The position numbers and the translations under genes were made by a program. This document shows, in pieces, positions 41,836-48,502 of a stretch of 48,502 bases of DNA (position 1 is the stretch's first letter; every line of letters begins with the position of its first letter). The notes under the pieces are model-generated. The model did not search any database and was not told the DNA's origin. It worked only from the letters and a program-made list of their open reading frames with translations. Source of the DNA: Bacillus sp. SD075 (GTDB lineage: Bacteria; Bacillota; Bacilli; Bacillales; DSM-1321); the NCBI RefSeq assembly GCF_017355165.1, contig NZ_JADILK010000035.1, positions 1 to 48,502 of the forward strand. Direction: 5' to 3'.

Positions 41836-42681
41836 TCAGTCCCAATAGTACATGATTGCCATGGCGCCTTCACCCGTATGGGTACTGACAACGGCGGTTG
41901 TTGCTTCTATCTTTATGTCTTGATATCCCGTTAAGTCCGCAATGGCCTGACGGACCTTATCCGCTATTTCAAGACCATTCGCATGTACAAATCCAATGCC
42001 TCTAATTTTTTTGCCTTGAGTGTCTTCCTTGAATTTCTTGATGATGAACTTCACGACCTGTGACTGGCTCCTAGCTTTAGATACAGGATTCAGTACACCA
42101 TCGTCCAGAAGTGCAATCGGCTTTATGTGCAGCAATGAACCGATAAAAGCAGAAACTTTGCCAATCCTTCCACCCTTAACGAGGTTATCAAGTGTTTCTA
42201 TGACAATGATTAAACTTGACTGCTTTTTAATATGTTCCAGTCGATCAATTATCTCCGCTACGGATTTCCCTTCCTTCGCCATTTTCGCTGCCTCAATCAC
42301 CTGGAATGACATCGCTTTCGAAATGAATTTCGAATCAAGAACAGTGACATTCGCTTCAGACATGCTAGCTGCGCTTTCCGCTGAGCGAACTGTGCCGCTC
42401 ATGCCGCCTGTCATATGTATGGAAATAATCTCGCTGCCGTCCTTTCCGAGTTCATCATATACCTCCACAAAGGTACCAACGGCTGGTTGTGAGCTTTTTG
42501 GCAATTCTTTTGACTGGTTCATCCTTTTCAGGAATTCTTCTTGTTCGATTTCAACTTTATCCAAAAAAGTCTCCCCATCTATAAAAATCGATAAAGGGAC
42601 CATTGTTATTTCATAAAATTCCAGTTCCTCTGGTGTCATATCTACTGTCGAGTCTGTTACTATCTTAACTTTATTCATCAT
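41836..42681 (-). CDS. DegV family protein (fatty-acid binding, FakB-like)
   Basis: The 281-residue protein has the DegV signature: IVTDSTVDM at the N-terminus, VPLSIFIDGETFLD, STTSQPAVGTF-like (KSSQPAVGTF), ISIHMTGGMSGT and IETLDNLVKGGRIGKV. DegV/FakB proteins bind one acyl chain and present it to the kinase FakA for acyl phosphate formation. No fakA-like gene is nearby. The start uses the first of two ATG codons, with AGGGA upstream. Confidence 0.92.
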   Translation of the reverse strand: MMNKVKIVTDSTVDMTPEELEFYEITMVPLSIFIDGETFLDKVEIEQEEFLKRMNQSKELPKSSQPAVGTFVEVYDELGKDGSEIISIHMTGGMSGTVRSAESAASMSEANVTVLDSKFISKAMSFQVIEAAKMAKEGKSVAEIIDRLEHIKKQSSLIIVIETLDNLVKGGRIGKVSAFIGSLLHIKPIALLDDGVLNPVSKARSQSQVVKFIIKKFKEDTQGKKIRGIGFVHANGLEIADKVRQAIADLTGYQDIKIEATTAVVSTHTGEGAMAIMYYWD

Positions 42682-42786
42682 TACACATCCCTAAATTAAC
42701 ATATCTATTGTATTATACCTATTCAAGGCACGCATTCAAACCAAAGGTTTTCTTGATGTGATACTTCCCTATTGAAATGATTACAC

Positions 42787-42890
42787 AAAAAAAGACCGTT
42801 CCATAAGCTAACCTGAACACATGCCGATTTATTCGTAACTTCATGGCATTTGTTATCTCTTTTAACGGAGAAGTTAGCTATGGAACAGTC
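42787..42890 (-). terminator. Large structured terminator after the 42895-43158 gene
   Basis: GACTGTTCCATAGCTAAC and GTTAGCTTATGGAACGGTC (minus strand) form an 18-bp stem with one bulge and one G-U pair, enclosing about 60 nt. An inner ATGCC / GGCAT hairpin lies in the loop. Seven T follow. The unusual size suggests a role beyond termination. It begins 4 bp past the stop of the preceding gene. A 41-codon frame inside it has no good ribosome binding site. Confidence 0.6.
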
Positions 42891-42894
42891 CGCA

Positions 42895-43158
42895 TTAAGC
42901 ATTATTGAGTAAACTTCCAAAAAAAAGCTTGTTATAAACGGGCCATTTGAGTACAGAAGCTAAATAATGCTTAAATGAGTAATTTTCTTTATGATCTTTA
43001 TTGGCAAAAACCTTCTTAACAAATATCTCCAAACGCACGGTCAACATAAAAAAATTCGGATCACTAGGCAGTAAGACAGGTATTTCTGAAATTGTGACCT
43101 TATGTCCAAAACAATCTTTGAATTCCAAGCATTTGAACATCAAAATATCAATCCTCAT
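42895..43158 (-). CDS. Conserved hypothetical protein (position of YpmP)
   Basis: An 87-residue basic cytoplasmic protein starting MRIDILMFKCLEFKDCFGHK. A longer in-frame start at 43212 is possible but has no better ribosome binding site; neither start has a strong one. No domain is recognised. It lies in the ilvA-to-ypmQ interval where B. subtilis has the 83-residue ypmP, which fits length and place; I cannot confirm by sequence. It is followed by the unusual structured terminator. Confidence 0.6.
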   Translation of the reverse strand: MRIDILMFKCLEFKDCFGHKVTISEIPVLLPSDPNFFMLTVRLEIFVKKVFANKDHKENYSFKHYLASVLKWPVYNKLFFGSLLNNA

Positions 43159-43251
43159 TTTTAACCGATTGCTTATATTATACACAATAAATCCAAAAGT
43201 ATAAATATTCAAATGTGTAAAAAAACAGATAAATCAGGTTGACTTTCATTT

Positions 43252-43288
43252 AAAAAAGACCCATAAGGGCAAAATGCCATTATGGGTT
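43252..43288 (-). terminator. Terminator of tatC
   Basis: On the minus strand ACCCATAA / TTATGGGT around an inner TGGCATTTTGCCC hairpin, followed by CTTTTTT. Confidence 0.85.
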
Positions 43289-43293
43289 TCTTT

Positions 43294-44040
43294 TCATAAA
43301 CCTTCCTCATAGGTGCCTTCCCGCAGGCTTTCACGTTTCACCCTTCGTTTATAGACGACTTTAGATAAAGAAATACTGATTTCGTATAATAACAGCAGTG
43401 GAATCATCACCATAAAGTCTGACATAAAGTCAGGCGGCGTAATCGATATCGCTATGACAACCAGTACAAAGTATGCATACTTCCTTAACTTTTGCAGCAC
43501 ATAAGGATTAATTATGCCAAGTGAGGTCAAAAACATGGTAACGACTGGAAGCTCGAATAAAACAGCAAAAGGTATCGTCATATTAAATACGAATGAAAAG
43601 TACTTATCCGCTGTAAAACTAGTTATGAACATCCCATCGCCCAATTCAATCAAAAATTGCAGAATGGTCGGGAAGATGACAAAATAACCGAAAGAAAGCC
43701 CTCCGATAAAAAGCAGGAAAAGTGCTGGAATATAGGCAAGGGTCGCCCTTACTTCATTTGGCATCAAAGCGGGTTTAACGAATAACCAGATTTGCAGAGC
43801 AATTACCGGTATCGTTGCCGCAATGGCTACGACACCTGAAAGCATAAAATAAATCCAGATAATATCACTCGGCCCCAATACCATCAGGTCAAAATCGAGA
43901 TCTTTCACGAACCAATTATAGATCTCCTCCACATAAATAAAACTGGCGACAAAAAAGATGACAAAAGCAACAGCCGTTATGATGAGCCGTTTTCTCAATT
44001 CATCGAGATGATCGATGATATTTAATTCTTTATCCTCCAA
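43294..44040 (-). CDS. tatC: Sec-independent translocase subunit TatC
   Basis: The 248-residue protein has six hydrophobic helices and the conserved start NIIDHLDELRKRLI, plus FVKPALMPNE and the FGYFVIFPTILQFL loop region. TatC binds the twin-arginine signal peptide of folded exported proteins in the cytoplasmic membrane. tatA lies upstream, separated by a terminator-like hairpin at 44085-44115. The Lys/Arg-rich C-terminus is cytoplasmic. No obvious Tat substrate gene is adjacent. Confidence 0.96.
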   Translation of the reverse strand: MEDKELNIIDHLDELRKRLIITAVAFVIFFVASFIYVEEIYNWFVKDLDFDLMVLGPSDIIWIYFMLSGVVAIAATIPVIALQIWLFVKPALMPNEVRATLAYIPALFLLFIGGLSFGYFVIFPTILQFLIELGDGMFITSFTADKYFSFVFNMTIPFAVLFELPVVTMFLTSLGIINPYVLQKLRKYAYFVLVVIAISITPPDFMSDFMVMIPLLLLYEISISLSKVVYKRRVKRESLREGTYEEGL

Positions 44041-44084
44041 AGTTGATCACGCCTTCATCTGAAAATCAGTATCTTTGTTCCAGC

Positions 44085-44115
44085 AAAAAGGCGCAAGACG
44101 ATTCCATCTTACGCC
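44085..44115 (-). terminator. Terminator or attenuator between tatA and tatC
   Basis: On the minus strand GGCGTAAGA / TCTTGCGCC around TGGAATCG, followed by TTTTTG. It would leave much more tatA than tatC mRNA if it is partial. Confidence 0.75.
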
Positions 44116-44125
44116 CAGCATTCAA

Positions 44126-44317
44126 TCATTCATGATTTTTTTGTTGTAGCTTCTTATCTTCTTCATAATCACCTTTTGTTAAATCACTCGTGGACTTTTT
44201 AAACTCACGAAGCGTTTGTCCAAAAGCCCGTCCAATTTCTGGGAGTTTCTTCGGACCAAAGATAATTAAAGCCAATATTAAGATGAGAATTAGACCAGGT
44301 ACTCCAATATTCGACAT
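44126..44317 (-). CDS. tatA: Sec-independent translocase subunit TatA
   Basis: The 63-residue protein has one N-terminal helix ([27 protein letters not shown]), the FGPKKLPE hinge and an amphipathic helix with a charged tail. This is the complete TatA layout. It is the pore/bundle-forming partner of TatC. AAAGGGG precedes the ATG. Confidence 0.96.
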   Translation of the reverse strand: MSNIGVPGLILILILALIIFGPKKLPEIGRAFGQTLREFKKSTSDLTKGDYEEDKKLQQKNHE

Positions 44318-44509
44318 GGATACATCCCCTTTGGTGTTGTAATTAGACCTACTCCGATTATAATACCATTTCCAACCAATTGAAAGGGAACTGGCAATTC
44401 GTCATAGAATGGTAACAAATCGACAGTATGCCCATATACGACTGGTCCGGCAAAATAAAATGTAAAAACATAGGTATTATTCTATCCTAATTTAACATTT
44501 TGTCCATGA

Positions 44510-45778
44510 TTAAATCAATAAGTGAAATAAATTACTGTCTTTATTGACCTCCACGAATGAGAAGCCTTTCTTGCTCATCCTTTGAATGAGCCCTTCATAA
44601 TCCCTTTTAACTTTTAGTTCAATACCAACCAGGGCCGGACCGCTTTCTTTATTATTTTTCTTCGTATATTCAAAACGGCTTATATCGTCATTCGGCCCTA
44701 ACACCTCATCAAGGAATTCCCTTAAAGCTCCAGCACGTTGTGGAAAATTCACGATAAAATAATAAAGCAGCCCTTCATATAATAAGGATTTCTCCTTAAT
44801 TTCCTGCATACGGCCAATGTCGTTATTCCCTCCGCTGACCATGCAAACAACCGTCTTGCCTTTGATTTGTTCTTTGTATAAATCTAGCGCGGCTACAGAT
44901 ATAGCCCCTGCCGGTTCAGCGACAATCGCATGCTGATTATATAAATCGAGAATCGTCGTACAGATTTGGCCTGAAGGTACAACAACGATTTCTTCCAGGT
45001 TTTCCTTACAAAGCTGATATGTCAACTGTCCCACACACTTGACAGCTGCTCCATCAACGAAGGTATCTATGTTTTCAAGTTCAGAAACTTTTCCTGCCTT
45101 GAAGGAGTATTCCATCGAAGCAGCACCTTGCGGCTCCACTCCAATGCATTTCGTTTTTGGGGAAACCGATTTGAAATAGCTCGATACTCCGGCCATTAAA
45201 CCGCCCCCGCCCATAGCGGCAAATACATAGTCGATTCCATCTTCACAATCATTCAGGATTTCTACAGCAGTTGTACCCTGCCCGGCGATTACCTTTTCAT
45301 CGTCAAATGGATGGATAAAGGAACGCTCTTCTTTTTCACAGCATTCCATCGCCATGGCAAATGCATCATCGAATGTATCCCCGATAAGGATGATTTCCAC
45401 ATTATCCCTTCCGAATAGCTGAACTTGATCGACTTTTTGCCTTGGAGTTGTAGCAGGCATGTAAATCTTCCCGTGAATACCCAATTGGCTGCAGGAAAAA
45501 GCAACTCCCTGTGCATGGTTTCCTGCACTTGCACAAACGATTCCATTCTTCGTCTCTTCCTCGGTCAGGCTTTTCATTTTATAGTAAGCCCCTCTTAATT
45601 TAAAGGAACGTACGTGTTGTAGATCCTCGCGTTTTAAATAAACATTACAATCATATTTTTCAGAAAGCCTCTGATTTTTTTGTAAAGGAGTATGTAAAAC
45701 GATTTCTTTCAGTTCTCTATAGGCAATTAGAATATCTTCCAATTGAATCCCCCTATTCTTAGATGCAGTCTGATTCAT
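44510..45778 (-). CDS. ilvA: Threonine ammonia-lyase (IlvA)
   Basis: The 422-residue PLP enzyme makes 2-oxobutyrate from threonine, first step of isoleucine synthesis. The Schiff-base lysine is Lys60 in VRSFKLRGAYY; SAGNHAQGVAFS and the glycine loop AMGGGGLMAGV follow. A C-terminal ACT-like domain (about 330-420; YFIVNFPQRAGALREFL) gives allosteric feedback. The start at 45778 (MNQTASKNRG) follows AGAGGG; the in-frame ATG at 45811 has none. Length equals that of the B. subtilis enzyme. No terminator is obvious. Confidence 0.96.
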   Translation of the reverse strand: MNQTASKNRGIQLEDILIAYRELKEIVLHTPLQKNQRLSEKYDCNVYLKREDLQHVRSFKLRGAYYKMKSLTEEETKNGIVCASAGNHAQGVAFSCSQLGIHGKIYMPATTPRQKVDQVQLFGRDNVEIILIGDTFDDAFAMAMECCEKEERSFIHPFDDEKVIAGQGTTAVEILNDCEDGIDYVFAAMGGGGLMAGVSSYFKSVSPKTKCIGVEPQGAASMEYSFKAGKVSELENIDTFVDGAAVKCVGQLTYQLCKENLEEIVVVPSGQICTTILDLYNQHAIVAEPAGAISVAALDLYKEQIKGKTVVCMVSGGNNDIGRMQEIKEKSLLYEGLLYYFIVNFPQRAGALREFLDEVLGPNDDISRFEYTKKNNKESGPALVGIELKVKRDYEGLIQRMSKKGFSFVEVNKDSNLFHLLI

Positions 45779-45883
45779 AACAATCCCTCTTTTCCTTCCT
45801 AATGAATTCAATCATTATAGCACTTTACTGTTATTAATGTAATTGATTTTTCTAAAAATTCTTTCTTTTGTTTGTTCCATACC

Positions 45884-45921
45884 AAAAAAATCCGATTATG
45901 GTCATTTCCCCATAATCGGAT
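45884..45921 (-). terminator. Terminator of thyA-dfrA
   Basis: On the minus strand AATCCGATTATG / CATAATCGGATT around a 10-base loop, followed by TTTTTGG. Confidence 0.9.
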
Positions 45922-45928
45922 TAGTACT

Positions 45929-46414
45929 TTATTTTTTTTGTAGAATAATAAAATCATGCGCATATTGATTTTTTTCATTTATGCTGCCCGGGTTTGAGGA
46001 GATTTTATCCCATTCATTTTCATCAATTACGGGAAAGAAAGTATCACCTTCAAAGGTTTCATGAATTTCCGTTATATACAGACGGTCGGTAAAAGGAAGG
46101 ATTCCCCTGAAGATTTCGGCTCCGCCGATCACGAAGACCTCCTCTTCATGATTATCTGCAAACGTTTTGATTTGGGCAATCTCATGTAAAACTATGCAGC
46201 CTTCCACTTTAAAATCCTGATTGCGGGTAACGATGACATTTTCACGGCCAGGCAGGACCCTGCCGATCGATTCAAATGTTTTTCGGCCCATGACGATCGG
46301 ATGCCCCATCGTCACTTGTTTAAAATACTGCAAATCTGCCGGTAAATGCCATGGCAGTCCATTGTTTTTACCTATCACACGATTTGAATCCATAGCCACT
46401 ATCAACGATATCAT
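45929..46414 (-). CDS. dfrA: Dihydrofolate reductase
   Basis: The 161-residue enzyme reduces dihydrofolate to tetrahydrofolate with NADPH. Motifs: [14 protein letters not shown] (substrate site), [17 protein letters not shown] and FVIGGAEIF. Its start overlaps the thyA stop by 4 bp, which couples it to the enzyme that makes dihydrofolate. No trimethoprim-resistance feature can be judged from sequence alone. Confidence 0.97.
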   Translation of the reverse strand: MISLIVAMDSNRVIGKNNGLPWHLPADLQYFKQVTMGHPIVMGRKTFESIGRVLPGRENVIVTRNQDFKVEGCIVLHEIAQIKTFADNHEEEVFVIGGAEIFRGILPFTDRLYITEIHETFEGDTFFPVIDENEWDKISSNPGSINEKNQYAHDFIILQKK

Positions 46415-47205
46415 ATGCTCACCTCACCTTTTATATGGGGATGGGCTTCGTAATTTTCCAGAACGAAGTCATCGAAGCTAAAATCAAAGATATCCTTCAC
46501 CTCTGGATTGATTTTCATGATTGGCAATGGTTTCGGATCACGAGTCAATTGCAGTTCCACTTGTTCAAGGTGGTTAGAATAGATGTGGACATCCCCGAAA
46601 GTATGTACAAATTCCCCAACTTCCAAATCACACACCTGTGCAATCATCATCGTTAAGAGTGCATAAGAAGCTATATTAAAAGGAACACCTAGGAAGACGT
46701 CCGCTGAACGTTGGTATAGCTGGCATGAAAGTTTGCCATCAGTGACATAGAATTGAAAGAAAGCATGGCAAGGCGGCAGGGCCATTTCATCCAGTTCCCC
46801 AACATTCCAAGCACTGACTATCAATCTTCTTGAATTTGGATTCGTTTTGATTTGTTCGATCAATTCACTGATTTGGTCGATTTGCCTTCCATCGGCAGTT
46901 CCCCATGAACGCCATTGATGACCATAAATCGGACCCAATTCCCCCTTTTCGTCAGCCCATTCATTCCAAATGCGCACGCTGTTTTCCTTAAGGTAGCCAA
47001 CGTTTGTATCACCCTTCAAAAACCATAATAGTTCATGGATAATCGCTTTTAAACTAACCTTTTTCGTTGTAAGTACAGGGAATCCATCTTTTAAATTGAA
47101 TCTCATTTGATATCCGAAGGTACTGATCGTTCCTGTTCCCGTACGATCACCTTTTTGCGATCCATTTTCGAGTACATGCTTACATAAATCTAAATATTGC
47201 TTCAT
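46411..47205 (-). CDS. thyA: Thymidylate synthase (ThyA type)
   Basis: The 264-residue folate-dependent enzyme converts dUMP to dTMP. The nucleophile Cys is in [13 protein letters not shown], with [24 protein letters not shown] and [10 protein letters not shown] as family marks. Its length is that of the short E. coli ThyA/B. subtilis ThyB type. AAAGGTGG lies seven bases before the ATG, and dfrA is coupled downstream. Confidence 0.97.
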   Translation of the reverse strand: MKQYLDLCKHVLENGSQKGDRTGTGTISTFGYQMRFNLKDGFPVLTTKKVSLKAIIHELLWFLKGDTNVGYLKENSVRIWNEWADEKGELGPIYGHQWRSWGTADGRQIDQISELIEQIKTNPNSRRLIVSAWNVGELDEMALPPCHAFFQFYVTDGKLSCQLYQRSADVFLGVPFNIASYALLTMMIAQVCDLEVGEFVHTFGDVHIYSNHLEQVELQLTRDPKPLPIMKINPEVKDIFDFSFDDFVLENYEAHPHIKGEVSI

Positions 47206-47262
47206 GATAAACCACCTTTTCTACTTTCATTCTCCTTATTTTAACGTATTATTGCCCAATGT

Positions 47263-47973
47263 TTAATCTAATTGTTTAATAAAATTATAAGTCTCGGGAG
47301 CTTTTTGTCTAAGCAATTGACTTTGTTCATTGTTCACATAAAACATGGCAAACGTTTCTGCAAAGTATTCCTCAGGGTAATTGGTAAAATACGTCTGTCC
47401 AGGAAACAGCCCATCCACTTCCTTCCCCCAAATCTTCAAATAATCCATGTCATCACGGATTCCATCAAACACTATAACATCAATGGAATGCCCCAGTTCA
47501 TGTAGTTCCAAATTAACTGAGCCATGCCCCTTGCCCTTGTCACTTGCTCCGATTTTCACCAATACCGTATGTGATCCGCCCATACCAGGCACATCATCCC
47601 AAGTTGTTTCCTTATTCAAATAACCACGTGGAGTTTTCCCCTTTAATTTGGCCGCTGATTGATTTTCTGTTAAATCACCATCGAATAGTTTGATCCTCAC
47701 ACCACTTTCAGCAGTTTTCACCAAAAGGGAATGAGGTAGTTTATTAATGGTTCCAGCAATTTTAAGTGCTTCCCTTTCATCATACTCCTCTTCTGGAAAT
47801 AAAAATATTCTTTGCAATTCTTTATTTCCCTTAAAAAGTTCAGCTTGTCTTAAAAGGTTATCTTTGGGTAAATTCCGCCATTTTACCCCTTCACCCTTCG
47901 CTAATGAATAGGAGAGCATTGAGAGTAAGAAGACAAATAATGCAAGTATGGATAACCATTTCTTCCTTTTCAC
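47263..47973 (-). CDS. Secreted M34-type zinc metalloprotease (Pro-Pro endopeptidase / anthrax LF-like)
   Basis: The 236-residue protein starts with a Sec signal peptide (about 1-25). It has the zinc motif HELGH (158-162, in ELHELGHSID) and a downstream NYPEEYFAETFAMFYV (Glu201/Glu202 as third ligand; Tyr195 as possible transition-state residue). This arrangement and size are those of the M34 family: the lethal-factor catalytic domain and the secreted Pro-Pro endopeptidases (PPEP) of Clostridioides and Paenibacillus. The likely role is cutting of Pro-rich surface proteins, which releases cells from surfaces or partners. It begins at GTG (47973) with GGGGAGAAGAGG upstream. No Pro-Pro adhesin gene is in this window. 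Confidence 0.85.
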   Translation of the reverse strand: MKRKKWLSILALFVFLLSMLSYSLAKGEGVKWRNLPKDNLLRQAELFKGNKELQRIFLFPEEEYDEREALKIAGTINKLPHSLLVKTAESGVRIKLFDGDLTENQSAAKLKGKTPRGYLNKETTWDDVPGMGGSHTVLVKIGASDKGKGHGSVNLELHELGHSIDVIVFDGIRDDMDYLKIWGKEVDGLFPGQTYFTNYPEEYFAETFAMFYVNNEQSQLLRQKAPETYNFIKQLD

Positions 47974-48197
47974 CCTCTTCTCCCCTTTCTTAATTCCTCT
48001 TTATTGTTAAGAAAATATATGTAATTTAAAATCTCTAAATCTTTTACACTATTATATTAGTATAACATATCATTCTAGTGCAAAAACTCTATGTTTTTTT
48101 GGTAATTTGGGTTGCACATTCATTTAGGAGAAGAACCATTGATCCGCTCTTTTCATATATCAACAGTATATAATCGTAAAAGGTGTAAGGTGATCGC

Positions 48198-48440
48198 ATG
48201 GAAACCAATAATAAAAAAGCCATCTTGAATGAGCGTCGTGAACTTGCTGAAGAAGTCCTTGATATATACAGTTTAAGAGTGTTTATCATTCTCGACCTTT
48301 TTCTGTTCTCCATTTTCTTTGGCATACTGCTCCATCCTCTAATGTCTTCTCTTTGGCTTAACTTTTTGTTGCCTTTGCTTTTCTTCACTACATTTACAGC
48401 ACTTCTTCAAATACTTGATATTTTCCAAAAAAAAAGCTGA
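48198..48440 (+). CDS. Small membrane protein with two helices
   Basis: The 80-residue protein has a charged N-terminal helix (NKKAILNERRELAEEVLDIY) and two hydrophobic segments (about 27-47 and 51-72). I do not recognise the family. The ATG at 48198 has AAGGTG about seven bases upstream. It is divergent from the protease gene and ends in a hairpin region. Function unknown. Confidence 0.7.
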   Translation: METNNKKAILNERRELAEEVLDIYSLRVFIILDLFLFSIFFGILLHPLMSSLWLNFLLPLLFFTTFTALLQILDIFQKKS

Positions 48441-48460
48441 CATCATTTTTGATGTCAGCT
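48427..48460 (-). terminator. Terminator for a minus-strand gene beyond the window
   Basis: AGCTGACATC / GATGTCAGCT around AAAAAT. The minus strand is followed by TTTTTTTTT. The plus strand lacks a T run, so it mainly serves an off-window gene; the plus gene 48198-48440 may use it as a 3' hairpin. Confidence 0.8.
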
Positions 48461-48465
48461 CAGAC

Positions 48466-48501
48466 TGTAGACAAACTCGATGAAAATCGAGTGTGTCTAC
48501 A
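48466..48501. repeat. Terminal inverted-repeat element
   Basis: TGTAGACAAACTCGAT and ATCGAGTGTGTCTACA (one mismatch) around a GAAA loop, at the very end of the window. It looks like a stable hairpin or one copy of a dispersed intergenic repeat; no T run follows in the visible sequence. Confidence 0.5.
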
Positions 48502-48502
48502 T

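Noticed and set aside
42020..42616. 198-codon plus-strand ORF
   Set aside because: Shadow of the DegV-family gene on the opposite strand, which has full family motifs and the better codon pattern.
42723..42920. 65-codon minus-strand ORF through the structured terminator
   Set aside because: It overlaps the stop of the preceding gene and the stem-loop, and its composition (Cys, Asn, His rich) looks accidental.
48089..48388. 99-codon minus-strand ORF
   Set aside because: Antisense to the two-helix membrane protein gene; no ribosome binding site and low-complexity Lys/Arg/Ser composition.

Overview
The window looks like ordinary chromosome of an AT-rich, endospore-forming Bacillaceae. The evidence is gene content: mtn methionine salvage under two S-box (SAM) riboswitches, the yozD/yodN/yozE/yokU/kamA/yodPQRST block, ypmQRS, msrAB, ilvA, dfrA-thyA, a YjcZ-type sporulation peptide, and AGGAGG-type ribosome binding sites. 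Gene order follows Bacillus subtilis in several blocks but has insertions and extra regulators. A Peribacillus / 'Bacillus simplex'-like species is my best guess; this is an inference from gene style, not a database match. I saw no rRNA, tRNA, insertion sequence, phage or CRISPR array.

Layout. 1-3.1 kb: a MATE exporter, a short-chain dehydrogenase-like protein lacking the usual catalytic residues, and an Hsp20-fold protein behind a SigK-like promoter. 3.1-8.3 kb: a secreted CAP/YkwD protein with a tandem AKPA linker, then a compact four-gene minus-strand operon encoding a YncE-like beta-propeller lipoprotein, response regulator, sensor kinase and YtkA/FixH-like lipoprotein. A promoter-to-terminator interval between the two blocks could encode a small RNA. 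8.3-9.8 kb: small zinc-ribbon and YdaT-like genes and a CobW-type metal GTPase. 9.9-18.0 kb: the complete methionine salvage set, mtnWXBD (minus) and mtnKA (plus), each under its own SAM-I riboswitch, with divergent mtnE and mtnU between them.

18.2-25.1 kb: an LCP-family lipoprotein, a CtpA/CtpB-type S41 protease, deoD (with a perfect 14-bp inverted repeat in its leader), yozD, yodN, an orphan sporulation-type histidine kinase and yozE. 25.6-33.8 kb: a lysine degradation cluster through beta-lysine and N-acetyl-beta-lysine (yodT, yodS, yodR, yodQ, ablB/yodP, a kamR-like SigL activator gene, kamA, yokU). A near-perfect -24/-12 promoter precedes kamA and a SigE-like -10 precedes yodT, so the cluster may respond both to nutrition and to sporulation.

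34-48.5 kb: an S66 (LdcA/MccF-like) peptidase, yjcZ-type peptide, an SGNH hydrolase, msrA-msrB, a DUF4397 protein, ypmS-ypmR, Sco (ypmQ), a DegV protein, a conserved hypothetical followed by a large structured terminator, tatA-tatC, ilvA, dfrA, thyA, a secreted M34 / Pro-Pro-endopeptidase-like metalloprotease and a small membrane protein. The right edge ends in an inverted repeat.

The best candidates for something undescribed are the two-component system flanked by two lipoproteins, the possible C-rich small RNA at about 4217-4346, the PPEP-like protease, the deoD leader repeat, and the structured 3' element at 42787-42890. None can be proved from this sequence alone. Comparisons with B. subtilis are from memory.
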